Origin: Pinus tabuliformis
Taxonomy: Eukaryota > Streptophyta > Pinopsida > Pinales > Pinaceae
DNA length: 64,000 nt
NCBI GenBank assembly: GCA_031772625.1
Contig: CM062805.1
Coordinates: forward strand, 803,363,592 to 803,427,591
Reading direction: 5' to 3'
Shown here: positions 35,746 to 47,328 of the stretch, in pieces
How positions within the stretch are numbered: position 1 is the stretch's first letter
How the letters are laid out: each line of letters opens with the position of its first letter
Position numbers and translations under genes: made by a program
The notes under the pieces: generated by a model
Database searches by the model: none
What the model was told of the DNA's origin: nothing
Seen by the model: only the letters and a program-made list of their open reading frames with translations

Positions 35746-36067
35746 GCATGTTTCGTCCTCAAAACATGGGAAGAAAACAAATAATAAGATCTACTCAAAA
35801 GAGTAGTTCACTGGTACCATGCACGTGCATCTAGCCATCCAAGAGAAAGGTGAACCCTCGATCTCGTTGGTTCCTCGCTCGCTTGAGATGGAAGTTGACC
35901 CTGGCAGCTCTTCTGTGCTGATGTGTAGTAGGTGGATCTTTGCTCCTCTCTATCTGTCCTGGGGGGGTTGTTGTCCTTGTGACTACCTGGTTTCCATCTT
36001 GATGGTTGTCTTGCGGGGTGATGTGGGTGATGATATGTTGAAGTTTTAAGCCACGATGTCTTTTTCT

Positions 36068-36613
36068 TTAATTCACCCTGCTATGGTGCCTGTTGTGGTA
36101 TCTTCTTTTCCAATATGACTTCAACACTGAACCCTCATCAGATGTGTCAGCACTTGTAACCTGTTCTACTTCAGCCTCTATTTGTGTTTGATTGTCGACC
36201 ATCAACTGCTCATCATCTGATATGTCAGTCCCTGGAACATCTTCTGCATCAACCTCCTTGGACTCTACCTGCTTATTAATGGAAATATCTTGTAATGTAA
36301 TTTTCTTATTTTTATACCATAGCTTTAGGAATTTCTTCTGCACATTAATATTGATAGTACCCACTAATTCCATCCAAGGGTATCCCAAAACAACAATCAT
36401 GTTATCCATATCTGAAGCATAAAAGTCACCATGAAACACATAGTTATCCATAGAAAGCTTCAAATCCTTATAAATTTGAACATCCTTATCATCAACCTGT
36501 GTATTTTGAATTTGTTTTGCTGGAACTTGCAATTTTTTTGCGAAATTAACATTGATAAAATTATGTTTACAACTAGGATTGATAGAAACAATGATCTTCT
36601 CTTTCTGAATCAA
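36068..36613 (-). pseudogene. Element H retropepsin-like protein lacking the catalytic Asp
   Basis: A 181-residue open frame. The fold signature is recognisable: IIVSINPSCKHNFINVNFA at the position where gypsy proteases have the Asp-Ser-Gly loop, then DFYASDMDNMIVVLGYPWM matching the second conserved block. At the active site Asn-Pro-Ser stands where Asp-Ser-Gly is expected, so it cannot act as an aspartic protease. The C-terminal 70 residues are acidic (DISDDEQLMVDNQ). The start is unclear; the upstream gag frame ends just before it. It could be a domain kept for another role or simply decayed. Confidence 0.75.
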
Positions 36614-36655
36614 TCCATGAACCTGCAGTAAGGATATACCAGTAGAACATAACCC

Positions 36656-36922
36656 CTAACGCGTCTCATTCTTTTTTCTAGCACAAGACCATTTGTCCAT
36701 AAAGAGTTTTTCAAATTCTTTATCCGACAAGTCGTCCAACTGTTTGATGCCAAGTGATTTCCACCATTTGTCCGCCTCTTCTGTCAAATTAAGTCGTACT
36801 ATAGTTTTCCAACATATCCCATATTCGGACTTTATTCTTTGTATGAATTCTTCAATAGTAGGACCATTATCTTTCCCTGTAAAATATAGCTTCTCCACGA
36901 AGAGGGTTTGAGAAAAATTCAC
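36656..36922 (-). pseudogene. gag: Element H gag fragment
   Basis: The 88-residue frame has the gypsy gag pattern FIQRIKSEYG, LTEEADKWWKSLG and FEKLFMDKWS. It lacks an ATG and follows an in-frame TAA, so the N-terminal part is missing or shifted. No zinc knuckle follows. The length is far below a normal gag. Confidence 0.75.
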
Positions 36923-37500
36923 TTACTTGGCAAAAATTTTGAAATGGCCACAAATCCGTCAATATTGCTCAGAATTTATATTATAACCTATTTTTGGAAA
37001 TGGAACAACCATTCTGCATCTGCCCATGTGATAGAAATCCTGATTCAGACACTAGAATTTCAGATCTGCGCTCCTACTATCCCGTCGTTACCTAAAATTT
37101 CTGAAAAAAGAGCTGATTTTAAATTAGCGATATCTCCCTCATCCGGACTCCGATTCGACTGATTTTTTTTGAAATTGAGTATTTTTTCCCAAAGAATCCA
37201 GATCTGCAATTAAATTTTGCAGATCTTGTGCTAGGACATCCAGATCTGCGCCGCAAATTCGCTGCCCCAAAAAATTGTCTGCAACCCCACTGATTTTAGA
37301 TTAGCGATATCTCCTTCATCCGGACTCCGATTCAACCGATTTTTTTTTTTAATTGGCTATTTTTTCACAAGGAATACAGATCTGCAATTATATTTTGCAG
37401 ATTTTTCACCAAAATATACATATCTGATCTGCAAACTCACCGCCCCCGAAATCCTGCAAAAAATTAAAAAAAAATTCTCCACTTTTGTGCCCAAGAAAGT
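36923..37500 (-). other. Element H leader with an internal duplication
   Basis: Non-coding leader between primer site and gag. Two similar blocks (about 37113-37225 and 37291-37405), each with TTAGCGATATCTCC and CATCCGGACTCCGATTC, lie about 178 bp apart. Repeated AGATCTGCA words occur throughout. Confidence 0.75.
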
Positions 37501-37512
37501 GCTCTGATACCA
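37501..37512 (-). promoter_or_regulatory. Element H primer-binding site (initiator tRNA-Met)
   Basis: On the minus strand TGGTATCAGAGC lies two bases from the 5' LTR at 37515-37953. It is a perfect initiator-Met site. Confidence 0.93.
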
Positions 37513-37514
37513 CT

Positions 37515-37953
37515 TGTTATAGATCTGAACCGGAAATACTATAGATCTGATATAAAAATATAAGACAATGCAAATAAACCCAGAAATAATATGAAATGAT
37601 TCTTTATTGATATCAAACCCTTAAGGTAGGGCAACACCATACATTCACTCCTTAAGGAAGGAGAACACTCTGCAAGCCATATGCATGTTCATACAATAAT
37701 CCTTCACTCTCTCCATGTGGAGTCTCTAGCCTCTATATAGGCCTCATACATACAATACCATGGATCATTACCATGGTTCCCTCATACCATCAAACTAATA
37801 CCATGGGCCCATTACATTATTATTAACTACTTGTGGTCCCTTACATGACATGGGTTAACCACCTTATTTATTACTATGGCCCATCCCATTATTACATTAT
37901 TACCTTGGGTACCTCCCTTGGTACCCCATATTATCCCCCCTAGGTATATAACA
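37515..37953 (-). repeat. Element H 5' LTR (right)
   Basis: 439 bp, nearly identical to 35294-35732 and followed by the duplicated AGTTC. Confidence 0.93.
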
Positions 37954-39390
37954 AGTTCGGAGCCCGAAGTGAAGGCCATGGTGCTTCACTGATTTTTTTC
38001 TCTTTTAATATCCAATCCTTAGTCATCCAAATCAGTTTTGAGTCATTTTTGAGTCAATTTTGAGTTTTTGACCTTATTGGCCCATATGGTAAGGCTACTT
38101 GGTCTACAATGTTCTTGGAACCTCCAAGAAGCTACCATCCCCAAATAAGGCCAATGTTAGAGTCAGTATTTTCATACTTCCATTAGTGATCAAAATTCCT
38201 CTTTAATATCGTATTAGTGTCTCGTTGAAATTTTTTGCATTCCACTTAGGTCATCATGAAAAAACTTAGTCACTGATGGTAGCCCAAAATCCAAAATCAC
38301 TTTCCCCTCTCAAAAATTTGTATTTGCTGGCCCACCTTCATGTGTCTTGCTGAGCATCCATTGACCATGAAGGCTCATTTCATCATGTTTTATATCAGTC
38401 AAATTCACCTGAAATTCAATCATTTAAGGTTCCATTAGGTCACCTAGGTTTTATTTTCCCAAGGTCCAATAAATCACCATCTCACTGCATAAGGTCAGCA
38501 AAATATGAGAGTGATGCAAATAATATCGTTTTCAGTTAAATAAAGGTTTACAGGCATGTAACCATGGTTACTGAAAGCCCTAAATTTGATTTCAAAGGGA
38601 ATTTATTCCAATTTGTAAATTTTTACTTCAAAATAGATGTAATAATTTTTATTTTCATCTATGTAATTTTATGTCTATTATATGTAATAAGTCACTATTT
38701 CAGTTGTATACTCAATTCCATTTTCTAATGTCATCCAAACAAAGGTCATCAGGATTTCCAAAAGCATCATCCACCTATCAAAAGAAAAAGGGTCAAAAAG
38801 TCAAAAAAGCATTAGTATGAAAGTTTGAAAAGTGACATGAAACACTACAAAGTAGGTGTGCAACTTATAAATCAAAATCCATTCAAGTATAAAATCTCTC
38901 AAGACATATATGCAAACTCCATTTGCACTCCTACACTTTCAAAACTCCTCATAAAAAGAATGAGCCAAAGGGCGCGTTTAGACAAGGGAGGGCGCATTTG
39001 ACTGGGTTGCTGCGCGTTTGCCTAGGAGGACCAAAAACATGCCAGAATGTCCTCCATCGCCACCAAGCTTCAAAATTCATTATCGCACACTTCAGTAAAT
39101 GAGGTAGGTGGGAAATACATTCAACCCTCCCCTCCATGGTTGATCTACATAGGGTTTCATAGTCATTTGCTATCCTTTCTAAACTAAAAACCTTAGTAGC
39201 AGATTTTAACTCTTAAATCACATTTCTTAGCATTTTGTTACCACTCCTATCACTTTAATACTATCCACTATCACCTCCCTCATACCACACATCCCCATTC
39301 CCTCCTCATCATATCTCCTCACATCATTCCATATTTCCCACACCCATTGTCCATTTTATCATCTCCCTAGGGTTTTGATAGAAAAAACTC

Positions 39391-41087
39391 ATGGTAGAAG
39401 AAGAAAAAATAAGTTAGAGTGAGGAAGAAAGACAAGAAAGGAGGCAATATAAGAAAGGAGGAAGAATCATCATACATGAGCCAACCAACACCAGAGAACT
39501 CATGGCATCTCCTGTCATTATGGCAAGCTTAAAACATATGGGCTATTTTGAGTTTTGTGAGAAAGTGGAAAGGATCCAACATCATCCTCAGTTGACTAGA
39601 TTATTCATCACCAACCTCCATGACAACCAACCAACCCTTGCTAATGTCACCTTCACTATATCTCTTGCTATTATATCAGCTGTCACTGGGATCCCAAATA
39701 TTGGAGAAAAATGGTTTAAACAAGGAGAATTGGATCATTACTATTATGAGCCATATCTTAAACCAAGCTACAAGAATGAGAGAAAGAGGATTTTTCCTTT
39801 CTCTTACCTCCTAGACAGATATGTTCCCATGATGAAAATCATCATGAAGTACTTCACATGTGAGGGTAGGTTTTCTAGACTCTATTCCTATCATATTCGG
39901 TTACTCATGCATTTCACAAGAGTCAAAATGCTCAATCTACCCCACTATCTTTACCGGGACATTGACAAGATGTCATTCATTGCACGAAGAAAGGATTATG
40001 ATCATCAAATGCATATCATATTTCACCACTCTCTCATCAAGATGATAGTCCTATACCACCTTGATCAACTTAAAATTGCATGGGACACTTTAATATCCAA
40101 TGAGATTTTCATAGTCCCACCTATCCAGCATGGCCAAGAAGCACTTTCATCTTCTCACCCATCCACCTCCATTCCTCCACCTCAACCCATACATCATCCA
40201 TCTCCATCTGATGAGTCAACCACACCATCACCTCCATCATCACCATTTCATGAGCCTATTCATTCACCTGGTGGGGATGAAGGCAGTGGACAAGAGCATA
40301 TTGATCATGGTGACAGCAGGAAGCCCCAAAAGGGTTGGTTTAGGTACCTTGGAAAATAGCTATTAGAGAGGGCATAGGAAAGTGTTTTCCCCACTAATTG
40401 TGGGATGGGCCTTGCCTTCTTCATTAGCAAAGCAGGTACATAAGGGTAAGGAAAAGGTTATAGAGGCATAGATCCAGAAGTAGGAGGAAGACCTCCATGA
40501 GATAGAGCATGATTTTCAGTTAGTTGACTCAGATGGGCATGATGACAGTCAAAGCATAGATATTGTCATCAAGGAGAATAATTCGTTGATAGGAGAGATC
40601 CAGGTAAACTTACAAAGGGCCAAATACATTATTTCCTATTATGAGCAGGAGAACAGACAGTTTGAGGTCAAACATGAGCTTATGGAGATTCAGCTCAAAA
40701 AAGAAAAGAGAGAGGTTGAAATAGCTAAGGCCTTACTTAATGAGGCATATGGATAGTATGGTGAACATCTTGATGAGCAGGTACCGAGAAGAAGGCCAAG
40801 GACTAGAGGCCTAAAGAGAGCCTTGGAGCTAGAAAGGCAAAAGGAGGCAGAACTAGTCAATGAGCTCACCTTGAATGAGCAATTTTCCAAAATGGTAAAT
40901 GAGAACTGGGAATAGTGGCTTGAGAGAGTAAATGGTCATCTTGAGAGCCTCTTAGATAAGGCCAATAGGGATGTTGAGATTCAGAGAAGGATGGCAAAGT
41001 ACTATGCCATGAGAAACAAAATTGCAAGAACCAAGCTCAAAAGAGCTCATGCAAAAATTGAAGCCTTGACCAAGAAAGAGGAGTAAA
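39391..41087 (+). pseudogene. LTR-borne ORF of element B, right copy: Tyr-rich domain plus coiled coil
   Basis: From ATG 39391 (MVEEEKIS) a TAG follows at codon 9, shared with the left LTR copy. The frame is then open from 39418 to 40359, about 310 codons. This part has a globular N-terminal domain with MGYFEFCEKVERI, ISAVTGIPNIGEKWF and YYYEPYLKP. A Ser/Pro/His-rich linker follows at about 40140-40270. A frame change near 40360 leads to a second open region (40380-41087) with a long Glu/Lys coiled coil, TRGLKRALELERQKEAELV, broken by TAG and TAA. The original would be about 560 residues. I do not recognise a named family; the build resembles the extra proteins of Tat-lineage elements. It carries no polymerase, protease or gag motifs. 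Confidence 0.7.
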
Positions 41088-41228
41088 AGAGGCTAGATAT
41101 TCTTGTCTAGGAATCACTCAGTGTCTCAAACATATGACCAGATATCAGCCCACCAATTTTGAACATTTTTTAACAAATTTGGCAAGTTATGATTTTCTGT
41201 GTTTTTTGAAGTATTTTTAGCATAGTGA

Positions 41229-42152
41229 AACGGTCAAACGCGCAAAACTTTGGACTCTACACTCCTTTTTGGAGCATCTAATGAGAAAATGGTCAACTAT
41301 TTTGGATTCCGAGTAATGAGGACATGCACCCTGTGAAGTTTCTAAGAATTTGGAGGAAAATTGGTCAGCCAATAGGGTCAAAAACCATCAAAAACCCACC
41401 TTTCTTCCTCTTTTTTGGCCTGGCCATTACGCGTTTACCATTCTTCGGAGATTGGAATTTTGATAGGGAAAATGACCTCGAAATCGAAAACTAAGTCATA
41501 TATGGAAGGTAGACTCGAAGGGCTTTCAAACGAGACATCTTGGAGAAAATATGGACACTGGGAAGGCATCCAAAAGCAACCCTGAAGTTGAAGGGCACGT
41601 TTGACACTAAAAGGGTGTGTTCGAAAGTTCAAGGGCTCGTTTGACAGCCTTCTACATTTTTCACTCTAAACTCTAAACTCTTTTTCACCAAACGGTCAAA
41701 CGCGCAACACTTTGGACTCTACACTCCTTTTAGAGCATCTAATGAGAAAATGGTCAACTATTTTGGATTCCGAGTAATGAGGACATGCACCCTGTGAATT
41801 TTCTAAGCATTTGGAGGAAAATTGGTCAGCCAATAGGGTCAAAAACCATCAAAAACCCACCTTTCTTCCTCTTTTTTGGCCTGGCCATTGCGTGTTTACC
41901 ATTCTTCGGAGATTATAATTTTGATAGGGAAAATGACCTCGAAATGGAAAACTAAGTCATATATGGAAGGTAGACTCGAAGGGCTTTCAAACGAGATATC
42001 TTGGAGAAAATATGGACACTGGGAAGGCATCCAAAAGCAACCGTGAAGTTGAAGGGCACGTTTGACACTAAAAGGGTGTGTTCGAGTTCAAGGGCTCGTT
42101 TGACAGCCTTCTACATTTTTCACTGTTTCACTCTAAACTCTTTTTCACCTAA
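41229..42152 (+). repeat. Tandem duplication (2 x about 462 bp) within element B right LTR
   Basis: AACGGTCAAACGCGCAA occurs at 41229 and 41691, followed by about 460 bp that are about 97 percent alike. The left LTR has only one copy (around 5640-6090). The duplication therefore arose after insertion, or in one LTR only. Confidence 0.9.
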
Positions 42153-43072
42153 GCAGAATTGATGTTTTACTAATGTAATTGATCAAGATGATATAATTAT
42201 TATGTTTTTTATTATTATCTAGGGTAAATACGTTAGTTAAATGGCCTACATGGCATGCAATGAATCAATTTGCTTAAGTTAGGGATGAGTCACTTTGACC
42301 ACCCTATACTCTAGCTATCAATTTAGCCTTTCTTGCAACTACTCCTCCTCTCATGGATTCGACCCCTGAGGCTAGGATGAGTTGGTTTGAGGCCTATATT
42401 ATGTATTTTCTTAGTCATTTCATAGGTTGGAACCAGTTGGATGTTTGGCTATTGATCAGAGACATTAGTGTAATCAGTATTTGGCAGAAATTAATGAATG
42501 AGTTGCAGCTATTTTGGTGGAATACCTGTGGTATGGAATTTGAAATAGTTTTTTATTATGTTACATATTTTTGAATGTTTTGTACTCCCATATTACAGTT
42601 CACTTCTATGATATGTTGATTTTCAAGTTGATAAGAAGAATACATTTTATATGCTCTGTTTTGGGTAAATCTACATAGTTTGTCCAATTTCATTAGTTTA
42701 GAAAGAATACATGCATGTCTTTCTCTTTATAGCATCTCACCAGTCTTATCCATCTCACATCATAACCTTAAAGTGTTTGAGTGTCTATCTACCCTGCTCC
42801 ATCATATGTCTGCAATCATACCCTTATTTTCCCTGACCTAGCCTCTTTGACCTAATCCTCTTCCAACAATCCCACCAAAATCAAATTAAACAAACTTTGT
42901 ACATCATATCTAGCCTAAAACCCTAATCCATCTAGCCTTCTTGGCTGTAATCCTTTAGAGAGAGCCCTCTCCGTCTTGGTAGGGCTAGCTACCAAGCTAA
43001 AAGATTGATCTGTGGTTACCTCAGCTAGACTCTTCCTTAGACTTGGAGATCTGGAGGAGTGATAAAAAAACT
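42153..43072 (+). other. Element B right LTR, distal part and junction with C
   Basis: Non-coding, matching 6090-6814 and 9185-9360 of the left LTR without the insertion seen there. The run at 43064-43070 blurs the exact end. Confidence 0.7.
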
Positions 43073-43958
43073 GATATGCAGGGATCAACATTTCCCCTAT
43101 CACTAACAAAAGCAACTGAGCTTTGTTTCAGTCGCACCAATCTTCTTTTGGAAAGTTTTTTAAATAAGGAGTTGAAGCTTCCATCTCTAGAAGCTTCGTA
43201 ATGGAAGTCTGGTAAATGGTTGAGCCAGATGGAGTCTAGGATGTCAGTTTGAGATCCTTTCCCCTATAAGGATGGAACTACCTCAAGAGATAAGACCTTC
43301 TCCCATGAGAAGAGGAACCATCTCCCATCCATTCATGCCATATAAATCTCCATTTTTCCCAAGCACAAGTTAGTGCTAGTGTTAATGTTGGTGTGCTAGT
43401 TCTAATTAAGTTTGGAGTAAACAAAAATATATTCATAGTTGTAGCTCTCTAGCTGTGTGTGAGGGAGAAGTGTGAATTTGGTTTAGTGTGAAGCCTAAAG
43501 GGAAGATACTTAAAACTATCATTATTTAGGCCATCGTTGAATGCTAACAAAAGTGTGTGGGAAGCTGGCTTTGTCGGAGGAGAACAACAACATCAAGACA
43601 ATGGTTGTAATCTCTTATTGATAAAATATATATGCAACTTCATACATAATGTTTCATCTCACATGTTTATGGCTTAATGTTTCTTGACTTTTTAGGTAGG
43701 TTGAATTACAATTTTTCTATTATCATGGTTTTTGTTTTCTGTTGTTTACTTGTTTTAGGTGTTCGAAGAAGGAAACGGGCAATAGTTGGAGCAAGAAAGC
43801 AAGGCCATCACCAAACGGGATAAGCGTACTAAGAGGTAGGCCCTCTTAATTGGTTCTAGCCTAAGGAAATATTCCATAGAATGTCTTGTTAGTGGCTAGA
43901 CCCACTATCGAGCTGGAGGAATTTTTTATCTTCGCACTTATAATTTTACTTCACCACA
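43073..43958 (+). repeat. Element C 5' LTR, second part
   Basis: Matches 54880-55657 of the 3' LTR and then continues 121 bp beyond the point where D interrupts that copy, ending TTCACCACA. Motifs shared by both copies include TTTTGGAAAGTTTTTTAAAT and GAGAAGTGTGAA. Confidence 0.9.
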
Positions 43959-43961
43959 AAT

Positions 43962-43980
43962 TGGCGACTCTACTGGGGAC
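43962..43980 (+). promoter_or_regulatory. Element C primer-binding site
   Basis: TGGCGACTCTACTGGGGAC lies three bases after the LTR end. It is a tRNA 3'-end complement of the kind seen in plant Tat-type elements and differs from the sites of B, E, F, G and H. Confidence 0.85.
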
Positions 43981-45882
43981 CCAATCCGTCTGTTTGTTTT
44001 CTTAGAATTTCATGGTTTTTTATGAACTTTTCTAGTTTCGCCATTTCCCTTTAGTTTTGTCTACTTTCCTTTGCTTACTACTCTGGGTTTGAAATTCATA
44101 GTAGTAAGTCTGGTCCCAACTTTTGAATTTTTTTTTTGTTTGCATCCTTGCTCAGCGCGCTTAATTCGCTAACAATCACACCGATTAGCGTGATATGCTG
44201 AGAAATAGTCATGCCAACCCCCTTCTGGAACTTGTTGTTAGTTAGGCAATTGTGTTGATGCTTGTAAGTGAAGATTAGGGCTCACCCCAGATATTGGCTA
44301 GTGTGTTTTGCTCTCGTGACTTTTACCCTCTAATTTGTTTAGACCGTCTTCTCCCTAACTAGAAAGCTTCTTTTCATTTGGTTTTTTTGCTTGTTTATTT
44401 TCCATATTTTCGCTTGATTTCTTGGGTCATTGGATGGTTAGTGGCACTAGGGCATCTATATTGTCATCCATTCGGCTGATTGTGAACTCGGCGAATCAAG
44501 TTGTTGATACATTTACTCCTTGAATTTCGTTTATGATCCTTATACAGCTTTGACCTCCATTACAAAAGTTTGAAAATTTTTGTTTGCTTGTCTAAATGTC
44601 TCTTTTTCGGGATAGATCACAGTGGTTTTCTTGTTTTTGGTAAAGTCATTGCGTCATTAGTTTGAAATAGATTCTCTTTTCGTGTTTTTCATTTGCTTGA
44701 GAATTGATTGTCTCGAAATGTTTTCATTGAAGTGTTTTATGAGAAATTCATTTTTTCATTTCATGAAAAGTAAAAAATTCCAGTTTGTTGCATCAATATG
44801 TTACGCTAGTTAGCATCATTAAAGACTAGGATTGCATTGGCATTTGAAAAGAAAAAGAATTCTCTTTGGTTTTGAAAGGACTATTCAAGTGTACTTGGTA
44901 GGAAATTAGGAATTGGAATTCATTTTTCATTAGTTTATTTTCTCAAAAAGTGTAGTGAAAAATCATTTTGCTTTCGGTTGCTTAGTTGTTTGCATTTGAT
45001 TGTGTTTTCTACCCTCTCTAGTATAGACAATTCATCGAATTGAAAGCGTATTTTTTCATTTAGCTGCATTTAGGTATTTTTGAGTCACGACGCTAAGGCC
45101 AAAAAAATGAGACATAATTCAAGATAAACTTTAAAATGAACTCAATTAACCTAAGGTGCACTTGAAACATAACGATCACATCTAGAAGGTCTAGGCTAGA
45201 GACGTGTTCTGGTGTCTTTAAACCTAGCAATTGTCATTAGCTTCATCACTAGACAGCAATAGTATGGATTTGTGCTCCCCATACTATTGAGTATATAACA
45301 AGAGACCCGTCTAGGATGCAATCCTTTATCCATATGAAGTTGAGTCTGTAGCCTTACAAACGTGATATACCGAACACAACATTCGGGGAGATTTCTTGCC
45401 GTACTTCTCGATTTTCTGAGAGGTATTCTGCATTCCAAGATTGCCTGGTAATCCTTTTTACCTAGATCATCCATAGTAGTCATTTGATCTTTTTGACTCA
45501 TTAAACTTAAAATATCATTCGAGCTCTTGTCCTTTCGAGCTCGTTTCCAATCAAAAGTGATAAAGTCATCTTTCCTTATTTCTCGACTCTTAAAACATGA
45601 AAGAGCACCATTTTATTTATGCATATTAAAAAATTGATTGCCCACGATCTTGTAACATCCAGTTAGTATTTTCTAGACCAAATCGTGATTTTTCCCTAAA
45701 GTGCATTTTAAAGCCTTGAAATTTATCTCTATTTTCCTGTTAACCAAGACATGGTCATCATGGTTGAACCATCTGGTTCACCTAGTTCCTCTTCCTCTCC
45801 TCCATCTAAATGATTATTTGAGGAGCATTTTCCTGAATTACAATAGTCACTCTAGGACTAAGGTGTTGAACTCAGAATCGTT
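43981..45882 (+). other. Element C leader
   Basis: About 1.9 kb, AT-rich and without a convincing gene. A candidate hairpin lies at 44151-44202: CTCAGC pairs with GCTGAG and CGCTAA with TTAGCG. Loose copies of CGACTCATTAAAC-type motifs lie at about 45490 and 45580, and similar ones recur at 53010-53420. Confidence 0.6.
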
Positions 45883-46959
45883 ATGAGCATTCAACCTTTG
45901 TCATCTCGTCCTCTGCCTACTTTAGATACTAGGTCACCTATTGATATTGGCCCAGAATCTTGGACAATCTCATCCAGACTCCTTAGAGTTCGCCAACTAC
46001 TGACCATCAGCTTGGACTGGTTATATATCCTTCAAATACTTTGTTCGACCCTATTTTTATATCGCCTTAGTGTTCGTACAGTCCGTATGATCAGCCGGGT
46101 GTTCCTTTGGAATTATGCCCTCGTATATCTTTGGTCGTTCATCATCCTTTGTTCCCAACTATGGAACTCGAGGGTGATGCTCCAATTACATCTCTGGAGC
46201 AATCAGAAGTTTCTACTCCACACACTATCGAAGAGGAAGAACATCAATTTTCTCTTGAAGGTTTCCCCCATATGGGGATCATTCCCATCAGTGTGTATCG
46301 GGATTTTTCGCCTAACTATGTGACTTTAGCACAATTGGTCTCAGGTACACCTAGTGCCTCATCACTTTATCACAACCCTGTTTGTGCATTTGGTGCCATG
46401 CTTACTATAGGCCCATTTATTTTGAACCTGACCTCCCAACAGGTCATTACCTCAGTCCTGGTGTAGCCCACCTTTCTGAACCTCTTGTCTCGTTCATCCT
46501 AGTCAACCATCCAAATCAACCGACGGTCTCGAAAAATTTTACTGGCAATTCTTCGATCCCTCCAATAAGTGGACAAGTTGTGCCACCACCTAGGGGGCAG
46601 AATCTGCGTGTTTGAATGATGTCAGGAACCACCAATGTGAGTAGTTCATAAGCTCATGTGGTTGGGCTACACCAGCCTTCTTCTGGTGTTATCCAAAACC
46701 CTGTTGGTCCTTCTGGATCGAGCAATGTCCAGTACCAACAGGTTCAAAATCTCATTGGTCCATCCGGGTCAAACAATTTCCAGTATCAGCAGCCTTATGA
46801 GGCTCAGGTTCAATACCAAATTCCTTATGTTCCATATGGTTCTCAAGGAATAGTCAATCCACCTTACGTCCTTCAGTTTGGGCAGTACGTTCAGCCTAGC
46901 CCATCCACTTTTCAGGGTGGATATGGCCAAATTTAGTTTATAAATTTCTAGGAACTATT

Positions 46960-47300
46960 CAAGTACCCTTGCAATAGTAAGAACAACCTCTGCAGTAGCA
47001 AGGGCAACCTTTGTTGTAGCAACGGTCGTCCATGCAATAGCAAGGGCAGATGATACCGTAGCAAGGACCACTGCAACAACCACAGGGGCAACCCTCACAA
47101 CAAATGCAACAAACCATGCAACAGCAGATGCAGTATGCTCTGAAAACATCCTAGCCCATGTCTTCACAGGGATAACCTCTACAGTCGCAAGGAAAACCTT
47201 TGCAGCCGTAAGGTAAAACCTTGCAATAACAGAGCCAACCTAGGTAGCAACAACCCTTACATACCTATCAACAGGGTCAACCATTGCAAGGACAAGGCCA
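46960..47300 (+). repeat. Degenerate 21 bp repeat in C gag
   Basis: Repeated words like GCAATAGCAAGGGCAACCT encode a heptad of the form Pro-Leu-Gln-Gln-Gln-Gly-Gln, now with many TAG codons. Confidence 0.65.
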
Positions 47301-47328
47301 GGGTCAAGTCCTGCAACAGTAGGCCGAA

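Larger units (their letters stand above)
35294..37953 (-). mobile_element. Element H: short gag-protease LTR retrotransposon, 2.66 kb, minus strand
   Basis: Two 439 bp LTRs (35294-35732 and 37515-37953) start TGTTATAG and end TATAACA, differing at about six positions. AGTTC lies on both sides (35289-35293, 37954-37958). The primer site next to the right LTR and the purine tract next to the left LTR show minus orientation. The 1.78 kb interior encodes only a gag fragment and a protease-like protein without its catalytic Asp. It is non-autonomous, and its LTR similarity suggests relatively recent movement by helper enzymes. Confidence 0.95.
35224..38154 (+). other. Element B 3' tail, split by element H
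   Basis: The B tail is 35224-35293 and 37959-38154, joined at the AGTTC target site. It is non-coding. No clean polypurine tract is visible before the right LTR at 38155; the nearest candidate is AAATAAGG at about 38144-38151. Confidence 0.6.
38155..43067 (+). repeat. Element B right (3') LTR, about 4.9 kb
   Basis: Starts TGTTAGAGTCAG and ends near GTGATAAAAA, where the left copy ends GCAATAACA. It is longer than the left copy because of a local tandem duplication (41229-42152). It carries the better-preserved LTR ORF. The non-coding parts are 38155-39390 and 41090-43067. Element C resumes within a few bases of its end. Confidence 0.87.
2553..43072 (+). mobile_element. Element B: Tat-like Ty3/gypsy retrotransposon with giant LTRs, nested host of E, G/F and H
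   Basis: Two direct copies of about 4.5-4.9 kb (2553-9360 and 38155-43067) flank gag, protease, an extra RNase H, reverse transcriptase, a second RNase H and integrase on the plus strand. A primer-binding site follows the left copy directly. The right copy starts TGTTAG and the left copy ends TAACA, an LTR-type inverted end. Removing the inserts leaves about 9 kb of internal sequence. It sits in the 5' LTR of element C. A target duplication is not clear: the left junction is blurred by a TG to TA change at the LTR start and the right end runs into a poly-A stretch at 43064-43070. The LTR copies differ by roughly 4-8 percent in stretches compared by eye. Confidence 0.85.

Noticed and set aside
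2553-43067. Reading the two 4.5-4.9 kb copies as a segmental duplication rather than LTRs
   Set aside because: A primer-binding site directly follows the left copy, gag-to-integrase lies between the copies in order, and the ends are TGTTAG...TAACA, all as expected for LTRs.
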